A DNA stretch of 13,887 nucleotides from Peptococcaceae bacterium (GTDB lineage: Bacteria > Bacillota > Dehalobacteriia > UBA7702). Made by a program: the position numbers and the translations under genes. This document shows positions 1 through 6,420 of the stretch, in pieces (position 1 is the stretch's first letter; each line of letters opens with the position of its first letter). Under the pieces are notes generated by a model, which saw nothing but the letters and a program-made list of their open reading frames with translations, was not told the DNA's origin and did not search any database. The stretch covers positions 1 to 13,887 of the forward strand of contig DXZC01000013.1 of NCBI GenBank assembly GCA_019415505.1. The letters are read 5' to 3'.

Positions 1-19
1 CTGCTCTGGGCAGCATTAT

Positions 20-24
20 GGAGG
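20..24 (+). promoter_or_regulatory. Ribosome binding site that decides the EIIC start (TTG 33)
   Basis: GGAGG with an 8-base spacer to TTG at 33-35. The upstream ATG at 18 overlaps this motif and has no ribosome site of its own within the 17 visible upstream bases. Confidence 0.6.
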
Positions 25-32
25 AAAACAAG

Positions 33-1052
33 TTGAAAAAGGGAATTGTTACCGGCATACTAAAACGCTATTTTATAGACGCTTTGGGCGCTATGGCTTT
101 GGGCCTTTTCGCCTCTCTCATAATTGGTCTTATTTTATCTCAGCTCAGCGCCATACCTGGCCTGAGCTTTTTAGGCAAATTTGCCGAGGTCCTCTCCGCT
201 ACCTCCCCGGTGGTGGGTGGCGCAATTGGGGCCGCGGTGGCCTGGGGTTTAAAGGCTAAGCCCCTGGTTGTTTTTTCGGCTGTGGCCGCCGGGGCCTTCG
301 GCTATTCGGTTGGTGGTCCGGTAGGCGCTTATATTGGCGGCGTTGTGGGGGCGGAATTCGGTTCGCTGGTAGCGGGACGCACTAAGTTAGATATTGTCTT
401 GGTGCCCCTAGTGGTTATTATTTCCGGAGGTATTGTTTCCGGTTTAACCGGACCCTATATCCAGGAATTTATGGTGGGTATTGGCAATGTTATAAATACC
501 GCTACCGAGCTTTCTCCCATTCCTATGGGAATAATTGTTGCGGTAATAGTGGGTATGTGCCTTACCGCTCCCATTAGCTCCGCCGCTATTTGCATTATGT
601 TGGATTTAAGCGGCATTGCCGCTGGGGCCGCTGCGGTGGGCTGCTCAACCCAAATGGTGGGTTTCGCGGTTATGAGCTTCCGGGAAAACGGCTTTGGCGG
701 TCTAATTTCTCAGGGGTTGGGCACTTCTATGCTGCAATTTGCCAATATAGTGCGGCGACCCCAAATCTGGCTGCCCACTATTTTAGCCTCCGCTATTTTA
801 GGTCCCATCTCCACCGCGCTTTTGCAGATGACTAATACAGCCACTGGCGCAGGCATGGGCACCGCTGGCTTAGTGGGACAGTTTGGCGCTGTGGCCGCCA
901 TGAGCGGCACCGCCTCATTGACGGTTATTATCGTGGAAATTGCCCTTATGCACTTTATCCTGCCCGCTGTTTTAGTTTTAGCTATTTCCTATCCTATGCG
1001 GCAGTTAGGTTGGGTTAAACCGGCTGATATTACCCTGCAATCTTTAGATTAA
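33..1052 (+). CDS. PTS_EIIC_2 / PfoR-type PTS sugar transporter subunit IIC
   Basis: This is a very hydrophobic, glycine- and alanine-rich integral membrane protein of about 339 residues with roughly eight to ten membrane segments. It resembles the PTS_EIIC_2 family (PfoR-like), which is thought to form the membrane channel of a phosphotransferase uptake system. The N-terminal KRYFIDALGAMALGLFAS stretch and the later CLTAPISSAAI segment are typical. An ATG at 18 opens the same frame, but a GGAGG at 20-24 lies inside those codons and sits 8 bases before an in-frame TTG at 33, so TTG is the likelier start. No EIIA or EIIB partner and no sugar enzyme lies beside it, so the substrate cannot be inferred. 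The tfoX-like gene follows 12 bases downstream and probably shares the transcript. The family call is firm; the transport function is an inference. Confidence 0.85.
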   Translation: MKKGIVTGILKRYFIDALGAMALGLFASLIIGLILSQLSAIPGLSFLGKFAEVLSATSPVVGGAIGAAVAWGLKAKPLVVFSAVAAGAFGYSVGGPVGAYIGGVVGAEFGSLVAGRTKLDIVLVPLVVIISGGIVSGLTGPYIQEFMVGIGNVINTATELSPIPMGIIVAVIVGMCLTAPISSAAICIMLDLSGIAAGAAAVGCSTQMVGFAVMSFRENGFGGLISQGLGTSMLQFANIVRRPQIWLPTILASAILGPISTALLQMTNTATGAGMGTAGLVGQFGAVAAMSGTASLTVIIVEIALMHFILPAVLVLAISYPMRQLGWVKPADITLQSLD

Positions 1053-1064
1053 AGGAGATGTAAC

Positions 1065-1388
1065 ATGGCTTCAACAACGGAATTTGTCGGCTTTATTTTA
1101 GAGCGTTTGGATTTATTAGGGGATGTAACTGCCAAAAAGATGTTTGGTGAATACGGCGTCTATTACCATGGTAAATTCTTTGGCGTCATTTGTGATAACC
1201 GTTTTCTGATAAAAATTACCGAGGGCGGTCAGGCTTATCTGGGAGACTACAATACTGATCTCCCTTACCCCGGGGGACAGCCAATGCTTTTAATTGAGGA
1301 TCTCGATGATAAGGAGCATTTAAAGGAGTTGGTTGAGATAACCTGCCGGGAACTACCACTGCCCAAGCCCCGAAAAAGAAAAAAATAG
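1065..1388 (+). CDS. TfoX N-terminal domain protein (TfoX/Sxy family)
   Basis: A 107-residue protein consisting of a single TfoX_N domain. The diagnostic stretch is AKKMFGEYGVYYHGKFFGVI, near residues 22-41, followed by a NRFLIK strand. It ends in a basic KPRKRKK tail. Proteobacterial TfoX/Sxy co-activates competence genes and has an extra C-terminal domain; this protein has only the N-terminal domain, like many short proteins of Gram-positive bacteria whose role is unknown. The ribosome site AAAGGAG at 1051-1057 overlaps the stop of the EIIC gene, giving a good spacing to ATG 1065, and suggests co-transcription and perhaps translational coupling. A strong terminator follows 13 bases after the stop. 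The family is clear; a competence role is not supported by anything nearby. Confidence 0.85.
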   Translation: MASTTEFVGFILERLDLLGDVTAKKMFGEYGVYYHGKFFGVICDNRFLIKITEGGQAYLGDYNTDLPYPGGQPMLLIEDLDDKEHLKELVEITCRELPLPKPRKRKK

Positions 1389-1401
1389 CCAGCTAGACTA
1401 G

Positions 1402-1431
1402 AAAAACCCGCCGGATATCCGGCGGGTTTTT
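1402..1431 (+). terminator. Rho-independent terminator, perfect 30-bp palindrome
   Basis: The left arm AAAAACCCGCCGGAT pairs perfectly with the right arm ATCCGGCGGGTTTTT and runs into a T tract. It closes the EIIC-tfoX unit. Because the A and T flanks are symmetric, it could also act on the minus strand. Confidence 0.9.
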
Positions 1432-1460
1432 GCCTAAGAATACTTAAGCTATGCTCGAAA

Positions 1461-1501
1461 CAAAAAACCACCGATCCAATTCAGAATTGAACCAGTGGTT
1501 T
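1461..1501 (-). terminator. Terminator of the AI-2E / isomerase minus-strand unit
   Basis: On the minus strand AAACCACTGGTTCAATTC pairs with GAATTGGATCGGTGGTTT and is followed by a TTTTTTGTTTC tract. The stem needs three G-U pairs that exist only in minus-strand RNA (they would be A-C mismatches on the plus strand), which fixes the direction. It lies about 127 bases beyond the isomerase stop, so the 3' untranslated tail is fairly long. Confidence 0.75.
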
Positions 1502-1627
1502 AAAATGGCTTTTCGTGTCTGCTATCTATTGGCTATTTCACTATGCGGCTGGTTTTTTATTATATTTAGCTTCTTAATCATTTATTGACGTAAGTATATT
1601 TCATGGGCCGGAGCTGCTATTCCTGGT

Positions 1628-2509
1628 CTAACCTTCCAGGCGGCTAGACGTCTCTATCATTTTGGCTAACCTTTGCAGCACCGAGTAGCTGGCGCATAAA
1701 AAATCTTTATCCCCGGTTTTGGCGTTAATATCATCGCACTCTACTTCCAGGGAAAGCTCGCCCTTAAAATCTATCTCGCCTAAGGCCCGCATGGCCTTGG
1801 GCCAGTCTATTTTACCCCGGAAGGGCAGGCGGTGGTAGTCGTATAAGCCGTCGTTATCGTGGAGGTGAGTCACCTTTAAGTGCTGTCCCACCTCTTTAAT
1901 GGCTTGGGGTATATCGAGTCCGCCAATATTAGCGTGGCCAAAATCGAAACAAATGCCCATAACTTCCCTTTGGTATTTTTCATTAAAAAGGTCGCAAAGG
2001 GCTATTAGCTCCTGGGGCTGAGGGTGTACCTCTTGTAACATATTGGTGCCGTTTTCAATGGCAATGCCAACTTCCTGGTCCGCGGCGGTAGCGACAATAT
2101 CATTTAAATAAGCGGCATTGCTAGCCACAGATTTATGTAAATCAAATTGTCCGTTAGCGTCAATGTAAGTGCCAATGTGTAGCACCAGCCATTTGATTTT
2201 TAGCTGGCTGCATATCTTGATAACTCGCTTAATCCTTTGCTCTGTAATATTTCTCGCAATATTACTGTTATACTCAGGAAAAACTATGGGGTTATCCATA
2301 GGCCCGTGGGCTAAGTCCATTTTAAAACCTGAATTGCCCAATAGCTCTATTATTTCATCATCCGTTATACAATCCCCAGACAAGAGATTTTGTATTTCTG
2401 GGAAGTTAAAGCTAATGTACTGGAAACCTGTTTGTTTTAATACTTGCAAAAATTGTTCTACTGATTCTGGCGTGCCGCCGGCATCCCGCACAGCTGTAGA
2501 TAAAACCAC
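1628..2509 (-). CDS. Sugar phosphate isomerase/epimerase (xylose isomerase-like TIM barrel)
   Basis: A 293-residue AP_endonuc_2 / xylose-isomerase-like TIM barrel. The expected metal-centre residues are all visible: H68 in LAHGP, H111 in VLHIG, E152 in IENG, D189 and H192 in FDFGHAN, H217 in THLHDND, H226 in YHRLPFRGKIDW and E255 in LEVE. The family includes isomerases, epimerases and endonuclease IV; the HLHDND and PFRGKIDW signatures point to the sugar isomerase/epimerase branch, but the substrate is unknown. The start is a GTG at 2509-2507, supported by a GGAGG 9 bases upstream. The gene begins only 18 bases after the AI-2E transporter stop on the same strand, so the two form an operon. 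No sugar kinase or transporter is adjacent on this strand. Confidence 0.88.
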   Translation of the reverse strand: MVLSTAVRDAGGTPESVEQFLQVLKQTGFQYISFNFPEIQNLLSGDCITDDEIIELLGNSGFKMDLAHGPMDNPIVFPEYNSNIARNITEQRIKRVIKICSQLKIKWLVLHIGTYIDANGQFDLHKSVASNAAYLNDIVATAADQEVGIAIENGTNMLQEVHPQPQELIALCDLFNEKYQREVMGICFDFGHANIGGLDIPQAIKEVGQHLKVTHLHDNDGLYDYHRLPFRGKIDWPKAMRALGEIDFKGELSLEVECDDINAKTGDKDFLCASYSVLQRLAKMIETSSRLEG

Positions 2510-2527
2510 CCTTTATTTCCTCCCCGC

Positions 2528-3703
2528 TTAAAAGCGAATTTTATTTTCCTCTGAGGCGTAATCCTCTGTTTTGGTTGAAAGACCCTTTTCCGCCAGCTTT
2601 TTATTGGTGCTGTTGCGCAGCAAGGTATAGATAATGGCGAACACCGGTACGCCTAAGACCATGCCTACAAAGCCAAAGACCGTTCCTCCCACCACAATAG
2701 CTACTACTATCCAAAGGGCGGAAATACCAATAGAAATGCCTAAAATTTTGGGACCAATTATATTGCCGTCTATTTGCTGTAAAACAATGATGAAAAGTGG
2801 GAACCACAGGGCTTTGGTGGGGTCGGCTATCAGAATAATGAAAAAGGCGGGTATTGCCCCGATAATTGGCCCAAAGAAGGGGATAATGTTGGTTACGCCA
2901 ATAATTACCGATACCAGCAAGGCAAAGGGGAAATTAAACAGGCTGAGGAAAATGAAGCAGATAACGCCAATAATTAGCGAATCCAGCAGTTTGCCGCTGA
3001 TAAAATTGCTAAAGGTTTTATTAGCCATATCCGTAAATTCCACCAGGGAATCGACTTTTTCCTTTTTAATGCGGGCATAAAGGAATTTTTTAGTTTGAGC
3101 AAAATACTTCTCTTTGGTGCCAATGAAGTAAATGGATACTATTATAGCTATGAAGGTATTAAGAATTATTTTGGATAGCGCTGCTGTAATGTTCATGGTG
3201 TAAGGCACAACCCAGGAGAGTAAGTCAGGTATGTTTTTCTCTATATTGTGCAGGGTTGTGTTAAGCCACTGCAGCATCTCCTCCTCCCAGCCATAGTGGA
3301 TTGATATCTTGTCAACTAGGTTAATTAAGTTAGAAATATAGGAAGGAATGTTGTTGATTAGCGCCATAAGGCTTTCCACAGTTTGGGGAATAAGCATAAA
3401 GAGGAAAAGCACCACGATAACTATGGCTAAAGTGTAACCCACTGCCATGGCCAGAACCCGTTGCAGTTTTGGTTTTTCAATCTTATAAAAGAGCTTCTTT
3501 TCCGCCGCTACCACAAAGAAATTAATCAGGTAAGCTATGGCAAACCCCCAAATAAAGGGCTTGAAAACAGATATTACCCAGCCCACGCCAGAGGTAAATT
3601 CATCAAAGCGCAAGAAAATAAAGTATAGGGCAATACCGCTCAGTACTACTATTAATGTGGATATAGTTTTGCTGGTAAAGTACTTTTTCCATTCTATTCT
3701 CAT
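2528..3703 (-). CDS. AI-2E family transporter (PerM/YdiK-like membrane protein)
   Basis: A 391-residue polytopic membrane protein of the former UPF0118 group. It has two N-terminal hydrophobic hairpins, a segment of amphipathic helices near residues 107-165, and a C-terminal bundle carrying the family signatures TNIIPFFGPIIGAIPA (271-286) and QQIDGNIIGPKILG (309-322), the latter corresponding to the usual Q-x-E/D-x-N-x-I-x-P motif. The tail is short and charged. Family members have been linked to autoinducer-2 export and to ion/proton antiport; neither can be decided from sequence. The ATG has a clear GGAGG about 7 bases upstream and a promoter candidate at 3737-3765. The gene leads a two-gene unit with the downstream isomerase. 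Confidence 0.92.
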   Translation of the reverse strand: MRIEWKKYFTSKTISTLIVVLSGIALYFIFLRFDEFTSGVGWVISVFKPFIWGFAIAYLINFFVVAAEKKLFYKIEKPKLQRVLAMAVGYTLAIVIVVLFLFMLIPQTVESLMALINNIPSYISNLINLVDKISIHYGWEEEMLQWLNTTLHNIEKNIPDLLSWVVPYTMNITAALSKIILNTFIAIIVSIYFIGTKEKYFAQTKKFLYARIKKEKVDSLVEFTDMANKTFSNFISGKLLDSLIIGVICFIFLSLFNFPFALLVSVIIGVTNIIPFFGPIIGAIPAFFIILIADPTKALWFPLFIIVLQQIDGNIIGPKILGISIGISALWIVVAIVVGGTVFGFVGMVLGVPVFAIIYTLLRNSTNKKLAEKGLSTKTEDYASEENKIRF

Positions 3704-3736
3704 GCTATCCTCCGGAATTTAGTTATGTATAACTTC

Positions 3737-3765
3737 AGTATACAACGGATTAAAAAAATAGTCTA
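3737..3765 (-). promoter_or_regulatory. Sigma-A-type promoter for the minus-strand unit
   Basis: On the minus strand, TAGACT (3765-3760), a 17-base spacer and TATACT (3742-3737). It lies about 34 bases upstream of the AI-2E start codon and back-to-back with the plus-strand promoter at 3775-3803. Confidence 0.55.
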
Positions 3766-3774
3766 TCTCTAATC

Positions 3775-3803
3775 TTGGAATTTAAATAAATTTATGTTAT
3801 AAT
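3775..3803 (+). promoter_or_regulatory. Strong extended -10 promoter for the phospholipase-ridA unit
   Basis: TTGGAA at 3775-3780, a 17-base spacer and TATAAT at 3798-3803, preceded by the TGT of an extended -10 element. The start codon is about 35 bases downstream. A second TATAAT lies at 3817-3822 (see the repeat entry). Confidence 0.8.
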
Positions 3804-3817
3804 ATTTTAAATAAATT
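3781..3817 (+). repeat. 12-bp direct repeat flanking the -10 element
   Basis: TTTAAATAAATT occurs perfectly at 3781-3792 and 3806-3817, 25 bases apart, and each copy is followed by a TATAAT (3798-3803 and 3817-3822). This looks like a partial local duplication of the promoter core. Confidence 0.7.
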
Positions 3818-3838
3818 ATAATGTTAGCGGGGATATAA

Positions 3839-4771
3839 ATGGCAGATTTTACCACACACCATATTATGGGTCAGCAGACCTTGACTGCCTTAGATGAAAA
3901 AATAGCCTGTAAGATTGAAAGTCAATTAGGGGCTTTTTGCTGGGGTTTACAAGGTCCGGACCTGCTTTATTTTCATCGCGCCGTATTAATTGGCAGTAAG
4001 CTGCCAGCATACGGCCGCAGGATACACGGTGAAAAAACCAGCGATCTTTTTAACTTTTTAGCCAATGATATTATCAGCCACAGGAAATGTCTGGATTTTG
4101 ATATTCTTTTAGCTTATTATTACGGTTTTTGTTGTCATTATGCCTTAGATAGTAAAATTCATCCTTATGTCTTTTCTCGCCAGTATGAAATTGAGGACGC
4201 TTTAGGGCAACCCCCTAAAGATAACAGCGCCCACTGGCGCATGGAAAGCGGTATTGACCAGGAAATTTATCCCCTGGTTTACGATGAAAGCATCAGTAAT
4301 TTTAACGTGCGGGATTATTACTCCGTTACCAAGGATGAAAAACGGGCTATAGGCGGTTTCTATAGCCGTGTGCTATGGAATGTTTACGGTCTGAGGGTTC
4401 AGGCTAAAGATGTGCAAAGCTGCTTTGTGGATGGTATTTGGATTAACCAGCTATTGTACGACAGAACCGGCGCAATGAAGCCCTTTGCCGTGATGCTGCA
4501 AAGTATCTTAAAACTCAATAAGCAATTTTTGGGTCATTTTAAAAGCGCGACCCCCACTGAGGAGGATTTCCTTAATTTATCTCACCGTCCTTGGTATCAC
4601 TATGGGGAGCAGCGCCAATGCACTGACAGCGTTTTAGATATTATGGCGGCGGCCAAGGAATTAGCTGTTTACCTCATTACTGTCAGCGATGAGGCCATTC
4701 ACCGGGGTAACAGGCATCTGATTACGAATCTTGATTTTAGCCGCTCCTTTGTGGACGGCAAGAGAAAATAG
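3839..4771 (+). CDS. Zinc-dependent phospholipase C family protein
   Basis: A 310-residue protein related to the Zn_dep_PLPC family (phospholipase C / S1-P1 nuclease fold). The N-terminus ADFTTHHIMG supplies candidate metal ligands at H7 and H8. Further candidates are H63, H81, the H100-x3-D104 pair in HYALDSKIHPY with H108, and H132-x3-E136. The FCWGLQGPDLLYFHR segment near residues 33-47 is typical of this bacterial subfamily. No signal peptide is visible, unlike secreted clostridial alpha-toxin-type enzymes, so this is probably a cytoplasmic member of unknown substrate rather than a toxin. The ribosome site is weak (GCGGGG at 3827-3832). The ridA gene follows 12 bases downstream. The fold call is good; catalytic activity is inferred from the conserved His and acid residues. 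Confidence 0.82.
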   Translation: MADFTTHHIMGQQTLTALDEKIACKIESQLGAFCWGLQGPDLLYFHRAVLIGSKLPAYGRRIHGEKTSDLFNFLANDIISHRKCLDFDILLAYYYGFCCHYALDSKIHPYVFSRQYEIEDALGQPPKDNSAHWRMESGIDQEIYPLVYDESISNFNVRDYYSVTKDEKRAIGGFYSRVLWNVYGLRVQAKDVQSCFVDGIWINQLLYDRTGAMKPFAVMLQSILKLNKQFLGHFKSATPTEEDFLNLSHRPWYHYGEQRQCTDSVLDIMAAAKELAVYLITVSDEAIHRGNRHLITNLDFSRSFVDGKRK

Positions 4772-4783
4772 CGAGGTAGAACT

Positions 4784-5164
4784 ATGAAAAAAGAATTAGC
4801 GACTAATAACGCTCCAGCTGCGGTCGGGGCTTATTCCCAAGCTGTTATAGCCGGAGATTTGCTCTTTGCTTCCGGGCAAATACCTTTAGTTCCCGCCACT
4901 GGCGAAATAGTGGCTGAAGATATTGAAGCCCAGGGCAAACAGGTAATGGAAAACCTTAACGGCATCTTGCAGGCAGCTGGCCTGACCTTTGACAATGTTT
5001 TAAAAATTACCGTATACTTAACGGATATTAAGAATTTTGCTGTGTTTAATGAGATCTACGCTTCCTACTTTACTAAGCCATATCCAGCCAGGGCTGTGGT
5101 GGAAGTAAGCAATTTACCCAAAGGCGTATTGCTGGAGGCTGATTTAATCGCGGCCATGTCATAA
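4784..5164 (+). CDS. ridA: RidA family reactive intermediate/imine deaminase
   Basis: A full-length 126-residue RidA/YjgF/YER057c protein, normally a cytosolic homotrimer that hydrolyses 2-aminoacrylate and other imines released by PLP enzymes. The signatures are GAYSQAV (15-21), FASGQIPLVPATGE (28-41), NVLKITVYLTD (71-81) and YPARAVVEV (100-108), with the carboxylate-binding arginine R103. After LPK the sequence reads GVLLEADLIA, so the position corresponding to the catalytic Glu of E. coli RidA appears to be Asp120. The ribosome site GAGGT (4773-4777) follows the phospholipase stop directly, so the two genes share a transcript. No clear intrinsic terminator follows the gene before the manC leader hairpin. 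Confidence 0.92.
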   Translation: MKKELATNNAPAAVGAYSQAVIAGDLLFASGQIPLVPATGEIVAEDIEAQGKQVMENLNGILQAAGLTFDNVLKITVYLTDIKNFAVFNEIYASYFTKPYPARAVVEVSNLPKGVLLEADLIAAMS

Positions 5165-5224
5165 ACGGGCAAAGCTATTTTTAACTGGCGCCGTTGCCTA
5201 TTACGAAAGTTTGCCGCTGGCGCG

Positions 5225-5254
5225 TTGTTTATGTCAACGGTAATTCACTAAAAT
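5225..5254 (+). promoter_or_regulatory. Candidate promoter of the manC-manB unit
   Basis: TTGTTT (5225-5230), an 18-base spacer and TAAAAT (5249-5254). The -35 element is poor. The start would fall near 5261, inside the AT-rich inverted repeat at 5246-5284, leaving a leader of about 70 bases that contains the 5288-5329 hairpin. An alternative is read-through from ridA. Confidence 0.3.
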
Positions 5255-5284
5255 TTTATACCTAAATTATTTAAAAATTTAGTG
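5246..5284 (+). repeat. AT-rich inverted repeat upstream of manC (possible operator)
   Basis: CACTAAA at 5246-5252 pairs with TTTAGTG at 5278-5284. After a single mismatch the pairing continues with TTTTA against TAAAA. The repeat overlaps the candidate -10 element, as a repressor site would. Confidence 0.45.
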
Positions 5285-5287
5285 TTG

Positions 5288-5333
5288 AAACTCCTCCTGT
5301 CTCATATATTAAAAGAGAAGGAGGGGTTTTTCT
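5288..5333 (+). promoter_or_regulatory. Leader hairpin covering the manC ribosome site, with a T tract
   Basis: AAACTCCTCCTGTCTC (5288-5303) pairs with GAGAAGGAGGGGTTT (5315-5329), giving about 15 base pairs with one bulged G at 5299 and an 11-base AU loop. The right arm is the manC ribosome site itself (AAGGAGGGG) and it runs into TTTTTCT just before the ATG at 5334. The element could act as a translational switch, a leaky terminator of ridA, or both. Confidence 0.65.
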
Positions 5334-6413
5334 ATGGCTAAAAAGGTAGTCCCCCTGATACTAGCAGGGGGAAAAGGTTCCAGATTTTGGCCCCTGAGCA
5401 GGGATAAACATCCAAAACAATTTCTGCGTCTAGGCGGCGGCCAATGTCTTTTGGAACGTACCTATGAGCGGATAAAATATTTAGGCGGCGATATTTCGCC
5501 CTATATTGTGGCCGCTGAGGAGCAGTTGCCTCTGGTACTATCCCACTGCGGGGAGGAAATATCAAAGGACAAGGTTATAACTGAGCCCTTGCCCCGCAAC
5601 ACCGCTGCTGCAGTGTACTGGTCTGCTCTAAAAATTCGCCATGAGTTAGGCGACGTTATATTAACGGTATTCCCGGCTGATCATCAAATCAGCGATAGTG
5701 AAAAATTTCAGGAAACCATGTCTGCGGCTGTGCAGGTTTGTGAAAAAACCAGCTCTATTGTGGTAATTGGGGTTAAACCCCGCTATATAGCCACCGGCTT
5801 TGGCTATGTGGAACGGGGCAAAAGTATACATGAGGATGACCTGCACTATTATAAGGTACGCCGCTTTGTGGAAAAGCCCCACCGGGAAAAAGCCCGCCGC
5901 TACTTAAAGAAAGGTACATATTATTGGAACAGCGGTATTTTTATCCTGCCTTTGCCTGAGATTTTGGCCCAGTACGAGGCTAATTTGCCGGAATTTAAAG
6001 AAATTTTTGCCGCCGCTGCCCAAGCCATAGGTACGGAACAGGAAAAAGAACTTTTAACGCAAGCCTTTGCCAAGGTGGAGCCTGTTTCTTTTGACGTTGC
6101 CATTCTGGAAAAGACTAAGGATATTTCCTTAGTGGAAACTACCTTTCCTTGGGACGACGTTGGCTCCTACAATAGTTTAAACGCTCTTATCCCGGCTGAT
6201 GGTGAAGATAATATTAAAAGTGGCAATATAGTTTTAAGGGAAGTGCGTAACTCCGTAGTTATTGGCGGCGGCGACCTGGTAACAGTTATTGGCGTCAGGG
6301 ATTTGGCTGTAATTCAAGATAACGGCGTAGTTTTAGTATGTCCCCGCAAGCGAGTTGAGGAAATAAAGGAAGTTGTCGCCGCATTAGACGGCGATAATAA
6401 AAAATATTTGTGA
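5334..6413 (+). CDS. manC: Mannose-1-phosphate guanylyltransferase (GDP-mannose pyrophosphorylase)
   Basis: A 359-residue nucleotidyltransferase that makes GDP-mannose from mannose-1-phosphate and GTP in the cytosol. The motifs in order are LAGGKGSRFWPLSR with PKQF (10-30), EPLPRNTAAA (84-93), FPADHQI (113-119), FVEKP (178-182), WNSGIF (198-203) and WDDVGS (273-278). It is the short form: the C-terminal cupin phosphomannose isomerase domain of the bifunctional AlgA/ManC enzymes of about 470-480 residues is absent, so mannose-6-phosphate must come from a separate isomerase not present here. The GGAGGGG ribosome site is buried in the hairpin described at 5288-5333. The phosphomutase gene follows 7 bases downstream. 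Specificity for mannose rather than another hexose-1-phosphate is well supported by the motifs and by this pairing. Confidence 0.92.
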   Translation: MAKKVVPLILAGGKGSRFWPLSRDKHPKQFLRLGGGQCLLERTYERIKYLGGDISPYIVAAEEQLPLVLSHCGEEISKDKVITEPLPRNTAAAVYWSALKIRHELGDVILTVFPADHQISDSEKFQETMSAAVQVCEKTSSIVVIGVKPRYIATGFGYVERGKSIHEDDLHYYKVRRFVEKPHREKARRYLKKGTYYWNSGIFILPLPEILAQYEANLPEFKEIFAAAAQAIGTEQEKELLTQAFAKVEPVSFDVAILEKTKDISLVETTFPWDDVGSYNSLNALIPADGEDNIKSGNIVLREVRNSVVIGGGDLVTVIGVRDLAVIQDNGVVLVCPRKRVEEIKEVVAALDGDNKKYL

Positions 6414-6420
6414 GGTAGCT

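Noticed and set aside
2169..2531. A 120-codon plus-strand frame across the isomerase gene
   Set aside because: It lies opposite the metal-binding TIM-barrel coding sequence, has no ribosome site and no domain.
3839..4771. An alpha-toxin-like secreted phospholipase C
   Set aside because: There is no signal peptide and no C-terminal C2-like domain; the sequence fits the cytoplasmic zinc-dependent PLC family of unknown substrate.
5186..5197. TGGCGCCGTTGC as a sigma-54 site upstream of manC
   Set aside because: The GG and GC are only 7 bases apart instead of the required 10.
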